Positions 47,201-55,584 of a stretch of 64,000 bases of DNA are shown piece by piece (the stretch's first letter is position 1; each line of letters opens with the position of its first letter). The stretch is taken from assembly GCF_021389955.1 (NCBI RefSeq), contig NZ_CP089980.1, forward strand, positions 1,053,501-1,117,500, in the 5' to 3' direction. The notes below the pieces were generated by a model. That model was not told the DNA's origin and did not search any database. It saw only the letters and a program-made list of their open reading frames with translations. The position numbers and the translations under genes are program-made. Source of the DNA: Fulvivirga maritima. GTDB taxonomy: Bacteria > Bacteroidota > Bacteroidia > Cytophagales > Cyclobacteriaceae.

Positions 47201-47652
47201 CCATCATCTTCTGAGATCACCTGCCCCTTAACCACTTCGGCTTTACGATTTACTTCTCCAATTAGCTTAGCGCCAGAAGGAGCTTTTTCGCCGCCCTTCT
47301 TTACACTAATATTATTGTTGAGTTTATAAAACTGCAGATTAGTAATATTAGAAATCCTAAGCAATACACTTTCTACAGACACATTTCCGGGAGAAATGCG
47401 GATTTTTGGCAAATTCTTAAACTCTAATTCACCATACACAAAAACAAACTCGGTTTGTTTTTCTATTTCATCAAATATTTTTTCAACGTCAGCCTCTTCA
47501 AAGTCAATATTAATATAAGTCTCTGAAACACTCTTTGACTGAGCCTCTACAGTTTCAGCTATTAGCGCCGAAAAGCTTGTAAAAACGATGAAAAACGCAC
47601 AAGTTGATAATTTAATTGTCTTCCAAATAACTGGTAGAATTTTACTTTTCAT
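44275..47652 (-). CDS. SusC/RagA TonB-dependent transporter with STN signalling domain
   Basis: This outer-membrane glycan importer has 1125 residues. A signal peptide is followed by an STN domain (about 45-120; INIDFEEADVEKIFDEIEKQ), which lets a TonB receptor signal to a FecR anti-sigma. Then come a CarboxypepD_reg-like domain (about 140-215; GVSVLIKGTTRGAVTDLDGKF), the plug (ISVLSGAAAAALYGSSAANG) and the barrel. FecR and the ECF sigma gene lie directly upstream on the same strand, so regulation by trans-envelope signalling is likely. It heads the structural part of the locus. Confidence 0.95.
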   Translation of the reverse strand: MKSKILPVIWKTIKLSTCAFFIVFTSFSALIAETVEAQSKSVSETYINIDFEEADVEKIFDEIEKQTEFVFVYGELEFKNLPKIRISPGNVSVESVLLRISNITNLQFYKLNNNISVKKGGEKAPSGAKLIGEVNRKAEVVKGQVISEDDGLPLTGVSVLIKGTTRGAVTDLDGKFSVEVEDENATLVFSFIGYETQEVIVGNQTELMIVLVPSIESLNEIVVTAMGIEKEERSLTYNVQELSGETINQVADANFVNNLNGKIAGVRINSSSAGMGGSSRVVMRGAKSISGNNNALYVIDGIPMPNLSVDQPSDLYSGAGQTGDGISNLNPEDIESISVLSGAAAAALYGSSAANGVVLVTTKKGNKDHTSINITNNTLFLSPLVLPEFQNTYGVTERGGESYDSWGERLETPSSYDPEDFFRTGVNVTNSVSLSTGSERSQTYVSAGSVNGKGIVHNNEYDRYNFSVRNSTELINNLTMDLGFMSSYVEEQNMTAQGQYFNPLVAVYLFPPGDDFEKVKTFERYNASRNFQTQFWPYGDQGVSLQNPYWITERNNFNNQKERYMTNLGLKYKVAEGVNVSSRIKMDRSRDTYEEKFNASTNTLFASENGYYSLNETGTRQIYGEFLVNIDRNVFNNNINLNATIGTNFENISYDQNMYGGNLQGVANLFTYANVMPATAERSQSGYETKKQAVFSSVQLGYQNLVYLDLTARNDWPSTLAGSNTSSFFYPSVGVTGIMSDIFNINSSVVSLIKLRASYSEVGNEPDIFITIPTYSLTGGYPETQTRLPNTDLKPERTKAWEAGLNVELFNNSLSVNATLYQSSTYNQFFEPTLSTTSGYTSVIVNAGQVDNKGIEVTANYNKSIGEVTLHSYLTYTLNRNEIIELLPGWRNPITGDLVVLDELDMGGTGSYKMLLREGGSISDIYVNTLRADEHGAIFVDPSTQAVEAESNNYIRAGNSAPKYYMSLGNNISWNRFSLGFLFSARVGGVVVSNTQALMDAFGTSATTAEAREAGGALVNGKRIPAMEYYKTVGGVNGGIGSQYTYSATNVRLSEVTFSYQVPVTFQKWIKGMTVSFVGKNLLMIYNKAPFDPEMTANTGTYYQGVDYFMMPSLRSMGFSVNLKL

Positions 47653-47713
47653 ATTTTCGCATCTTACATAATTACCTTATAAATGTGGCCACCTTGTTGT
47701 GGCGCATGGGTAC

Positions 47714-47739
47714 GAACCGGGAATGGCAGTTCCCGGTTC
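47714..47739. other. Stem-loop between fecR and susC
   Basis: GAACCGGGAA (47714-47723) and TTCCCGGTTC (47730-47739) form a perfect 10-bp stem with loop TGGCAG. In the direction of transcription (minus) no T run follows, so it is more likely an attenuation or mRNA-processing signal between the regulatory and the highly expressed genes than a full stop. Confidence 0.6.
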
Positions 47740-47776
47740 TTGTTGAGGGTTTTAGTTTTTCATTTTCACATAGGCA

Positions 47777-48745
47777 CTATTTTTTAAATTCTATATTCAC
47801 CTTTTTATTGGTTCTTTTAAACTCAAATTCCAAGGCAAATCCGATACTTTTCAATACACTTTCCAGATTGGCATCTTTAAAAGAGCCACTTACTACAGGA
47901 GCAGGATTAGGCTTATTTACTAATTCAATATCCACATCATACCACCGTTCTAGCACTATCAGCGCTTCATCTATGGCTGTTTTATTGAAGTGAATTATTC
48001 CTTCTGCCCACAATGCCGAAGAACTATTCTCCCCTACCCGTTTCATCAATGTATCAGTGCTATTTACAAATGTTGCTGACTCGCCCTTATTTAAGATCAA
48101 CTCTGCTTTTTCTGCCTTCACATTTACTTTTCCTCTCAGCAAACTCACCTCTGTTTTATCTTCAGGATCGAAAGCATTAATATTAAAGACTGTACCGAGT
48201 GCGGTAACATCTACCTCTCCACAGTTGACTATAAAAGGCCTTTCCGTATCTTTTGCCACCTCAAAAAGGGCTTCTCCCTTTAAGAAAATCTGGCGATCTG
48301 TAACACCATAAGACGCACTATATCTAATTTCACTTTCAGAATTAAGCGTTACTATACTACCATCTGGCAGCTGAGTGGTTAACTTATCTCCACTAGCCGT
48401 CATTTTGGTTATAAAGCCGTCATCAGCATTCGCCCATGGAGATCCTTCTAAAAAAAGAAGGCCAAAAACTGCGATTAAGACTATTGCTGCAGCTGAATAA
48501 ACCCAATACTTACGCGAAGAATCATTATTCTTAGCAGTAATTATTTTGTTAATTCTCTCATGCACCTCACCGGCCTTTTCGGCTCCAGGATCATATGAAC
48601 CTCGCTCCCATTTGGTTTCCATCAATTCATCTACTTGGTCAGCATTTTTAGGATCCGTTAACCACTTCATCACCACTTCCGTCTCTTCTTCCGTACACTG
48701 CTTTCGGAAAAATCTATCTAGCACATCTTTATTAATAGGATTCAT
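47777..48745 (-). CDS. FecR-family anti-sigma factor
   Basis: This inner-membrane anti-sigma protein has 322 residues. The N-terminal cytosolic part binds the sigma factor (CTEEETEVVMKWLTDPKNAD), one membrane helix spans about 80-100, and the periplasmic FecR domain (about 113-210; LPDGSIVTLNSESEIRY, LKGEALFEVAKDTERPF) is followed by a C-terminal DUF4974/STN-like domain (about 252-320). It receives the signal from the STN domain of SusC. It lies between the sigma gene and susC. Confidence 0.94.
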   Translation of the reverse strand: MNPINKDVLDRFFRKQCTEEETEVVMKWLTDPKNADQVDELMETKWERGSYDPGAEKAGEVHERINKIITAKNNDSSRKYWVYSAAAIVLIAVFGLLFLEGSPWANADDGFITKMTASGDKLTTQLPDGSIVTLNSESEIRYSASYGVTDRQIFLKGEALFEVAKDTERPFIVNCGEVDVTALGTVFNINAFDPEDKTEVSLLRGKVNVKAEKAELILNKGESATFVNSTDTLMKRVGENSSSALWAEGIIHFNKTAIDEALIVLERWYDVDIELVNKPNPAPVVSGSFKDANLESVLKSIGFALEFEFKRTNKKVNIEFKK

Positions 48746-48864
48746 TTGAGCTGTTTACATTAGTAATACAAACCAAAGCAGAGTTTACCCCCACTCTTGT
48801 GTTTAAGATTATTTGATTTTTTTTGGGAAAGGATATTTAGGCCGCAAAACAGCCTTAGGAGAAA

Positions 48865-49410
48865 TCAATAGTTTCCTATTCTTTGATAGACCAACTCCAG
48901 AGCTTTTTTCATCTGTTTCTCTACAGTACCAGCAGAAATATTTAAAAACTCAGCGATCTCACGGTAGGTCAAGCCCTTGATTCTGTTAAGGGTGAAAATT
49001 CTTCTTCTCTTTTCAGGAAGATCAGCAATAGCTTGGTTTAAAACTTTGCGAGTCTCTTTAAAATTGATTCTTTCTTCAATTGTATTACAAGAGGTTTTTT
49101 GATACAGAGTGTACCTATCGATACGTTTTTTGGTAGAGTCATTATACTTAAGCTTATTCAAAGCCAGATTTTTGGCTATCTTAAATAGCAAAGCATTTAA
49201 TGATTTTTCAGTATCTAATTCTCCTCTTTTTTCCCATAGTTTAACGAAAGTATCCTGTACTATTTCCTCCGCATCTTCAGATGAAACGGAAAACGAAAAT
49301 GCAAAATGAAAAACCTTTCTATAATATAAATCATAGACAAAATTAAACGCTAAAATATCTCCATTCTTAAGCCTTTTAAGTGACTCGATATTTACAACAT
49401 TATTATCCAT
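48865..49410 (-). CDS. ECF RNA polymerase sigma factor (FecI-like)
   Basis: This 181-residue sigma-70 protein has region 2 (FNFVYDLYYRKVFHFAF, then SSEDAEEIVQDTFVKLWEKRG, about 21-64) and region 4 (LPEKRRRIFTLNRIKGLTYREI then GTVEKQMKKALELV, about 129-172). It is paired with the FecR gene 119 bp downstream and drives the glycan locus when SusC senses substrate. The protein is intact, unlike the sigma remnant at 20.9-21.3 kb. Confidence 0.94.
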   Translation of the reverse strand: MDNNVVNIESLKRLKNGDILAFNFVYDLYYRKVFHFAFSFSVSSEDAEEIVQDTFVKLWEKRGELDTEKSLNALLFKIAKNLALNKLKYNDSTKKRIDRYTLYQKTSCNTIEERINFKETRKVLNQAIADLPEKRRRIFTLNRIKGLTYREIAEFLNISAGTVEKQMKKALELVYQRIGNY

Positions 49411-49553
49411 TTTAGTAAAAGAGAGATAAGGTGACCAACTAAAAAAGACACTGACTGAATACGTGTCAAATGCTATTTTAATTAAAAATAATCTATAGCA
49501 AAGTGTCTCAATCTAGTAATACTTTCATTAAGCTAAAAATATTGATAAGCACA

Positions 49554-49588
49554 TGTTTGCGCTCACTTATTTTGCGTGCGCGCAAACA
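49554..49588. other. GC-rich inverted repeat upstream of the sigma gene
   Basis: TGTTTGCGC (49554-49562) and GCGCAAACA (49580-49588) are exact complements, standing out in AT-rich DNA about 145 bp upstream of the sigma gene. It could be an operator or stem-loop. The remaining gap 49411-50019 shows no gene; TAGTTTTG near 49605 fits a plus-strand -7 box but has no gene after it. Confidence 0.45.
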
Positions 49589-50019
49589 CCAGTAATACAC
49601 TTAATTAGTTTTGTTATATTTATTGATGTTATTAAAACATCAATAATCCATGATACAAAAAGAACTTATGACTCATATTAACCGAATTAAAGTGTAATTT
49701 TGATTGTTTACTAAGCACTTAAGACAATAAAACCAAATTTTATTTTGTCAAAAACACTACCCCAAAACTCATCCCGCTATATTATTTCATAATATATTAA
49801 TATTTAATAAAATGCCTGCCAAATCAATAAAAATAATTGAAAATATTTTAGAAACACCTTGTCTACAGGTTTACCAGCGCCCTTGAAGGCTGGATATAAG
49901 TTCAGAGTTTTCAGTAAGATTTAGAAGTAAGCCATCCTCTACAAGCATCAAAAAAAGGATAACCCAAAAGACCAACCGAAGGATCGGAAATCAACGACTC
50001 CGAACTCAGCCGTTTGCTT

Positions 50020-50679
50020 TTATTTAGCAGCCACCATCCCTTTCTTAATCATACTAAAGGCCTTTTTATAAGCATCATAAAGGGCTGTCATCTGATCAGT
50101 AACATTTACCCTAGATTCCGAGCCTTCATCTTCTTGTATGATTAATGGATTGATAGAAGTATGCACCAAAAACTTAGCTTCTATGCTTCTAGAATTAACA
50201 TGATAAATATCAAAAAGCACATCCGCTTTATTAGACTCATTATCGGTGTTATAAGGTGAGTTGTATTGATTCAGGTCATTTTCTGTATACACGCCATAAT
50301 TTGCTCCTTGCTGCAAATTATTTACCTGAGCTCCAATTATATACCTCACGCCCAAATGCTCACTAATTTCCGCCAAAGTAATGGTGTCAGAAAGCGTTAA
50401 ATGATCAAGCATATCCTTGCTTATACCCGCTTTTATGAGATTATATTCTTCTTCTGGTAAATAGAAAAGTCTGGCTTCAGTATCTTTAAATTGTGCTTTA
50501 GTCTGCTCATACAACTGTTGAGACCAGTAGCCTGCAATCCCCTTCGTGGGAAGAATCAAGATTCCTGAATTTTCAATAAGCCTGGGCGTACCATAGTAGT
50601 TGGTGATTTTCGTGTTAACACATGATGTGATTAACAATACTGCCATTACAAGCAGCGACAACCTTAAAATATTATTCAA
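50020..50679 (-). CDS. Lipoprotein of unknown function
   Basis: This is a 219-residue lipoprotein with lipobox LLITSC (Cys20). The mature part begins VNTKITNYYGTPRLIE and has an alpha/beta pattern (ILILPTKGIAGYWSQQLYEQ, LGVRYIIGAQVNNLQQ, ADVLFDIYHVNSRSIEAKFLV) resembling periplasmic proteins that assemble secretion or lipid complexes. I cannot name a family. It is a single gene, with about 100 bp of AT-rich DNA between it and floA upstream. Confidence 0.7.
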   Translation of the reverse strand: MNNILRLSLLVMAVLLITSCVNTKITNYYGTPRLIENSGILILPTKGIAGYWSQQLYEQTKAQFKDTEARLFYLPEEEYNLIKAGISKDMLDHLTLSDTITLAEISEHLGVRYIIGAQVNNLQQGANYGVYTENDLNQYNSPYNTDNESNKADVLFDIYHVNSRSIEAKFLVHTSINPLIIQEDEGSESRVNVTDQMTALYDAYKKAFSMIKKGMVAAK

Positions 50680-50779
50680 AATGATATTAATTAATATATT
50701 ATTACAGATAATTAAGACTAAATATATTAATTATTTTACATTAAATAATATTTACAAATCAAATAATAAACATGCTGGA

Positions 50780-51679
50780 CTACTTCCGCTTTTTGAATAA
50801 TTGCCCTTGCCTGAAAGCATCAGACAATGCAGCAGGTATTTCAGCTTCTGCATCTATCACCTTAGCTTTAGCTTCCTGAACACGAGCCATCATCTCCTGC
50901 TCTTGCGCTATAGCCATAGCACGCCTTTTCTCAGCTTTAGCATTAGCCACACTCAAATCTGCCCGAGCCTGATCTATTTGTAGTTTGGCTCCAATATTCT
51001 CTCCTATATTAATATCAGCAATATCAATAGACAGTATTTCAAAAGCTGTACCTGCATCTAACCCATTAGCCAAGACTCTGCTAGAGATCTCCTCGGGCTT
51101 TTCCAGCACCTCCAGATAACTTTCTGCCATACCTATGCGCGATATCACCCCTTGGCCTACACGAGCCTGAATAGTAGCCTCTCCAGCCCCACCCACAAGC
51201 GTTTGAATATTAGTTCTTACCGTTACTCTGGCCTCTGCAATCAGCTGTATACCATCTACAGAAACTGCCGTAATGGATGGCACCACTATGATATACGGTG
51301 TAACTGAGACCTGCACCGCCTGCAACACATCTCTACCCGCCAGATCAATAGCCGCAGCCTGCTTAAAATTCATGGCAAGATTAGCTTTATCTGCCACTAT
51401 TAAGGCTTTAATTACATTTTGCAGATTACCATGCGCCAGATAATGCGTTTCTAACTGATTAGTAGTAACATCTGTAATACCCGCTTTTGTAGCCAATATT
51501 AATGATCTTACTATAAGTTTAGGTGGCACCTTTCTAAACCTCATAAATACCAGGTCTAAAAGATTAACCCGAACACCTGAAAAAATAGCAGTAACCCATA
51601 AGTCAATAGGGAAAATGAAGAAGAACAACCAAAGACCTATAATTATAGCGGCAATGACGATTATAGTTGCAACAGGCAT
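50780..51679 (-). CDS. floA: Flotillin-like protein FloA
   Basis: This membrane-associated scaffold protein of lipid microdomains has 299 residues. A hydrophobic N-terminus (about 5-25) inserts in the membrane; then [21 protein letters not shown] is the conserved FloA start of the PHB-like domain. The C-terminus has EA-rich helices ([22 protein letters not shown]) that drive oligomerisation. Slightly shorter than Firmicutes FloA (about 330). The usual nfeD-type partner is not adjacent. The gap upstream (51680-52129) shows no gene or clear structure. Confidence 0.93.
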   Translation of the reverse strand: MPVATIIVIAAIIIGLWLFFFIFPIDLWVTAIFSGVRVNLLDLVFMRFRKVPPKLIVRSLILATKAGITDVTTNQLETHYLAHGNLQNVIKALIVADKANLAMNFKQAAAIDLAGRDVLQAVQVSVTPYIIVVPSITAVSVDGIQLIAEARVTVRTNIQTLVGGAGEATIQARVGQGVISRIGMAESYLEVLEKPEEISSRVLANGLDAGTAFEILSIDIADINIGENIGAKLQIDQARADLSVANAKAEKRRAMAIAQEQEMMARVQEAKAKVIDAEAEIPAALSDAFRQGQLFKKRK

Positions 51680-52129
51680 AAGAATGTGTTAATGGTAAAT
51701 AGTTCTCTAATGTAGCTGAAGTTAATTGACTTTTAATCAAAAAAGTGAACTATAAATTACCCCTTACCAAGATGAAGTGTGATTGGTAAATTAAACACAA
51801 GCGTCAATTGACCTTGTTAAATAAGGAAAATAAAGCCAAGCGGTTAAAGCCTATTCTTTTGACAACCATTCCTCCCGAAGCATAGCATACACCACATCGT
51901 CAACATACCCCCCATAGAGAGAAAAGCACCCTAATTGGCAGCCGACATCAATCAACTAACTCTTAAAGTGACATAAATCGAACCGCAGTCTAATAGATAC
52001 ACTGGCACGATTTGAACCTAAATCATTGACATACACCTAACCGAAATGGGCAACATAAATCAAACTGTTCTTTCCTCGTATTTGAACCCTGCAGCAAACC
52101 ATAATTTTTCAGTTCTATTAGGCCCAGTT

Positions 52130-52888
52130 TTAAGCAACTAATTTTGGAATATTGTCTTCTCTATTTGACCACTCAAAATATTTAATATTATACTCTTCTA
52201 ATGCTCTTTGTACTTCAGAAGAAATCTCACTTTCATCATTTAGTATTAACAGTCCTTCTGTCTCAGGTCTTACTAAACGGGTATCTTCAAGCATCCACAT
52301 TACACTCTCGATTCTATCTTTTCTTGGTGTGTTGATAGCTTTTATAGCAATTTCTTTTCTTTGCTTTATTTTAGGTAATGTAAAATCAAATTTATGGCTA
52401 AATCCACTTTTACCAATAAAAGTAGTATCTCTAACATAAATAACATCTCTCAACTCGAAGAAAGTGATTACATCTTCAATAAAAAAACTTTCTACTTTGG
52501 GTTTAGCAAGGACGAACAAGTCATCAATGGAAAGAATTGCTTGTATTACTCTGTGTTTTACTTGTGGAAAATTTTTAGTGGTCGTTTTTGCTATTAACTC
52601 ATTGTTTTCTGTTCTTAAAATCCCAAAAGATCGCAATATTATATCAAGTTCCTTAGCCCTTTTTTCACTTCTATCAATGTCAATCCCACTTAATTTCAAT
52701 TCACTAAGTGTTACACCAGCATCTGAAATAGAAATACTACCGTCTGACTCTTTCCTAAGATAAATCTCAATCATATCGTTTTTATGATTTAAAAAAGGAG
52801 TTATCACCTCATGCCAACCATCACCAACTTCCCTCAACGAGATTCCTTTCTTTATCCAGTCAACGTACGAATTTACAAGTTCTATCAT
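52130..52888 (-). CDS. DUF1828/DUF1829 protein
   Basis: This is a cytosolic protein of 252 residues. The first half matches the DUF1828 look (EIYLRKESDGSISISDAGVTLSELKLSGID) and the second half the DUF1829 look (FDFTLPKIKQRKEIAIKAIN, with a nuclease-like alpha/beta pattern and RIESVMWMLEDT). The biochemical function is unknown to me. It lies 12 bp downstream of a DUF6978-like gene, and pairs of this type occur on mobile and defence-rich DNA; a toxin-antitoxin or defence role is inference. Confidence 0.75.
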   Translation of the reverse strand: MIELVNSYVDWIKKGISLREVGDGWHEVITPFLNHKNDMIEIYLRKESDGSISISDAGVTLSELKLSGIDIDRSEKRAKELDIILRSFGILRTENNELIAKTTTKNFPQVKHRVIQAILSIDDLFVLAKPKVESFFIEDVITFFELRDVIYVRDTTFIGKSGFSHKFDFTLPKIKQRKEIAIKAINTPRKDRIESVMWMLEDTRLVRPETEGLLILNDESEISSEVQRALEEYNIKYFEWSNREDNIPKLVA

Positions 52889-52900
52889 CTTTGCAATTTA

Positions 52901-53389
52901 CTAAAAGATGAGATTTTTAACTACCTTAACCCGCAAGTCTTCCACCTTACAGTAAGTGAAAAATTTTATCATTTTCTCATATAAGCCATCTTCTTTTGTA
53001 ATACCCATCTCAGGGACTTTAGACAAAGGCAATGCCCACCTTTCACCAAAGCCATCCATATAAAAGTGTATATGGTCTTCTCGTAAACAGACATATTCCT
53101 CGAAACCATAAAAAATTTTGTCTGGTGCAGGGGCCGGAGGATTTGTATGGTTACCCATAAAATCCAATCTTCGTATTACGTAAGTCTTCTTATACCTCAG
53201 TTGTAGTGTAGCCTTATTGACGATTTTATTTTTCCTACTTATATCTGATTGAAACTTAATTCTGCCAGTATCATTTTGCAATTCAATTTCCAAATATTCG
53301 CCTTGCGTTGGGAACTCTACACTTGCTGAATAACAAGGGTATTTTGCTACATCAAATAAAGTTTTGACTTCTGACGGATTCAATTCCAT
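52901..53389 (-). CDS. DUF6978-like protein
   Basis: This 162-residue cytosolic beta-rich protein is first of a two-gene unit with the DUF1828 gene. Visible segments are VEFPTQGEYLEIELQNDTG, TLQLRYKKTYVIRRLDFMG, then NHTNPP and EDHIHFYMDGFGERWALPL, where the repeated R-D and H-x-H residues look conserved. The family name is from memory and only moderately sure. No signal peptide or membrane segment. Function unknown. Confidence 0.65.
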   Translation of the reverse strand: MELNPSEVKTLFDVAKYPCYSASVEFPTQGEYLEIELQNDTGRIKFQSDISRKNKIVNKATLQLRYKKTYVIRRLDFMGNHTNPPAPAPDKIFYGFEEYVCLREDHIHFYMDGFGERWALPLSKVPEMGITKEDGLYEKMIKFFTYCKVEDLRVKVVKNLIF

Positions 53390-53645
53390 GATTTACGTTT
53401 TACAATTACGCCCATCCGTATAAGAGACACAAAAATCTCTTTTTGATTTATATAAATTTTAATATACATAAATCAAAACACTAAACATTATAAAAATTAA
53501 TCTTTTCACCACATAACTCCCGCTTAAAAGCTTCAACATCCAAAGTCAAAAACTAGTACAGCGTCCAAAAAGCAAAAGAATGATTACAGATAAGAAAGTA
53601 AAACTCACCCTCAGAGAAATGAAAAACAGAAAGGCTTAAAACGAA

Positions 53646-53671
53646 AAAAGCCTGACTTTCGTCAGGCTTTT
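53646..53671. terminator. Terminator after tRNA-Asn
   Basis: AAAAGCCTGAC and GTCAGGCTTTT form an 11-bp stem around TTTC. It lies 1 bp past the 3' end of the leftward tRNA and works in either direction. The gap from here back to 53390 is otherwise empty. Confidence 0.85.
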
Positions 53672-53672
53672 G

Positions 53673-53746
53673 CTCCCCCTCTTGGGCTCGAACCAAGGAC
53701 CTACTGATTAACAGTCAGCCGCTCTAACCAACTGAGCTAAGGGGGA
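53673..53746 (-). tRNA. tRNA-Asn, anticodon GTT
   Basis: It folds fully: acceptor TCCCCCT/AGGGGGA with discriminator G, then the D stem starting GCTC, the anticodon arm CTGAC-TGTTAAT-CAG with anticodon GTT, and the T arm CTTGG-TTCGAGC-CCAAG. CCA is not encoded. Length is 74 nt. Confidence 0.95.
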
Positions 53747-53987
53747 GTGTTGTGTGTGTTTCCCTTAAATGGAGTGCAATTCTACGCCATCAATTTTTAA
53801 TATGCAACAATTAATTTCAAAAAATTTTAAGATTTTTTCTTAAGCCTCATTTATTGAATTTTAACTATAATATAATTGAATAAAAACCAGCAAAACTCAA
53901 CTCTTCCTCAAAAGCACCTTTAATAGGCTCTTTCGGCTCTTATCAAACTAAAAAGACATTTTTTCATTTCTAAAACCATCAAATACA

Positions 53988-54039
53988 GTCATTATGTCAT
54001 TTATTTACATCTTTTTTTAATATTTAATGTCATTATGTC
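53988..54039. repeat. Direct repeats upstream of the heat-shock gene
   Basis: GTCATTATGTC occurs at 53988-53998 and 54029-54039, 41 bp apart (about four helical turns). The second copy preceded by T contains TGTCATTAT, the half-site of the XRE operator candidate at 13430. Whether it is functional is unknown. The rest of the gap 53747-54144 is AT-rich with no gene. Confidence 0.35.
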
Positions 54040-54144
54040 TTCTTTTTATATTCCAAATAACTCAAAACCAAGATTGGTACAGTTTTCAATAATGAGTAAG
54101 TATAAATCGAAAAAAATTTCAAGAACTTAAAACATAATAACACC

Positions 54145-54564
54145 ATGACACTAGTAAGATACAACCCTCTAAACAATTTCGTTTCTGGAACATTTGGTGA
54201 CATGATCGAAAACTTCATTAGAGAAGGCGCCAAAGGACAAGAAGCTTATACTCCTGCCGTGGATATATTCAAAAATGAGAACTCAATAGAGTTACATCTT
54301 TATACACCAGGCATCAGCAAAGAAAATATTAAAATAGATTTAAATGAAGATTTGCTAAGCATAAGCGGCGAAAGAAACTTAACAGAGGAGTTAAAGAAAA
54401 ATGCCACTCAGATAGAATCTAAGTATGGCACTTTTAAAAGGTCTTTTAAGCTTTCTAAAGACATCAACATAGAAAAGATAGATGCCTCTTATGACAATGG
54501 TATATTGAAGGTAACACTACCTATCAATCCTAAAAAAGAAGCTCGAGTAATTAAAGTCAACTAA
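54145..54564 (+). CDS. Hsp20/alpha-crystallin small heat-shock protein
   Basis: This is an ATP-independent holdase chaperone of 139 residues. The N-terminal arm is short (MTLVRYNPLNNFVSGTFGDM). The alpha-crystallin domain (about 35-130) has PAVDIFKNENSIELHLYTPG, the conserved LLSISGER strand, and ASYDNGILKVTLP near the end (the G-x-L motif). It is a monocistronic gene with its own terminator. Confidence 0.95.
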   Translation: MTLVRYNPLNNFVSGTFGDMIENFIREGAKGQEAYTPAVDIFKNENSIELHLYTPGISKENIKIDLNEDLLSISGERNLTEELKKNATQIESKYGTFKRSFKLSKDINIEKIDASYDNGILKVTLPINPKKEARVIKVN

Positions 54565-54577
54565 TTCTAAAACGAAA

Positions 54578-54599
54578 AAGGCAGCCCAAGGGCTGCCTT
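54578..54599 (+). terminator. Terminator of the hsp20 gene
   Basis: AAGGCAGCCC and GGGCTGCCTT form a perfect 10-bp stem with a 2-nt loop, followed by CTTCTT. It also faces the convergent gene ending at 54620. Confidence 0.85.
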
Positions 54600-54619
54600 C
54601 TTCTTATATGATTGATATA

Positions 54620-55522
54620 CTAGTTTTCCAGATTATTTCTTAATATAAAATCAGAATAGGCTAATTTATAAGTATCTACTTGCGGCGCCATAGCTATCGC
54701 TTTTTCATAGCTCACCATAGCATCTATCAGTAAATCATTCTCCTCATAAAAACCAGCCAGAATAAACTGATTTAAAGCATTCTCTTTATCTATCTCTTTA
54801 GTAAGATCAGTCAGAGAATCATTTATCTTCTCTGCTTCTTCCTGTTTCAGCTTTTTCAAAGCAAAAGTTTTAGAAGTACTACCTCCATCTGCACTGCTTA
54901 CACTGAAAAGTATTACATTTTGTTTCGCTATACGAGCATCAGATAAATCTACTGTAATACTATTATCATTACTTTCCAGCTCAAGAAGTGTATCCTCAAA
55001 CATGTTTTTAAAAGTAACTACGTATTTAGATTCGGTGTACAAAGAATCCCATCTAATAACTACTTCATCATTAAACACTTTGCCAGAACTTGGCATATAT
55101 ACTTTTATAACATTCTGCTGAGCATTGGTTATTTCTCTGGTTACAGATCCGGTAGATTTCAACCTGTTTTTCTGTGTTTCTGCTGTCATTTTACTTAAAA
55201 CGAAATCAGCATATTTACTAGCCACACTAGAAGTGCCTCCTCCTACTTTGCTTTCCAGGTCTTTAACCTTATATGTACCGGCTGTTTTTAGCTCTAAAGT
55301 CTTTCCTGACTTATGCACCAAACCCACATAGGCACCTTTAGATAACACCAGGTCATCCATAGCTTGCAAGGCAGCTCCGGTTTTCACCTCTTGCCATTCT
55401 GAACCACTTTTAAATTTATTCTCTCCTTTATTAGCTAACACTTTAAAAGTATAATTCTGCCCATGAGCTACTCCTACTATTAGCAAGAGTAGAATTAGGT
55501 TAAGGAGATTAAATTTCTTCAT
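54620..55522 (-). CDS. Exported FecR-like/TPR protein
   Basis: This 300-residue exported protein has a signal peptide (MKKFNLLNLILLLLIVGVAHG). The N-terminal part resembles a FecR beta domain (WQEVKTGAALQAMDDLVLSK, LVHKSGKTLELKTAGTYKV). A middle beta-sandwich (PSSGKVFNDEVVIRWDS) and a C-terminal TPR-like helix pair (LAGFYEENDLLIDAMVSYEKA) follow. It is about 60 bp downstream of the CHASE2 gene on the same strand. FecR-like and CHASE2 proteins often occur side by side, so they probably form one periplasmic sensing unit (inference). Confidence 0.75.
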   Translation of the reverse strand: MKKFNLLNLILLLLIVGVAHGQNYTFKVLANKGENKFKSGSEWQEVKTGAALQAMDDLVLSKGAYVGLVHKSGKTLELKTAGTYKVKDLESKVGGGTSSVASKYADFVLSKMTAETQKNRLKSTGSVTREITNAQQNVIKVYMPSSGKVFNDEVVIRWDSLYTESKYVVTFKNMFEDTLLELESNDNSITVDLSDARIAKQNVILFSVSSADGGSTSKTFALKKLKQEEAEKINDSLTDLTKEIDKENALNQFILAGFYEENDLLIDAMVSYEKAIAMAPQVDTYKLAYSDFILRNNLEN

Positions 55523-55584
55523 GGAAATTACGTTTGAACATTTTGCTATTTTGATTAAACAACCTTACATTGCTGGGTTATCAT

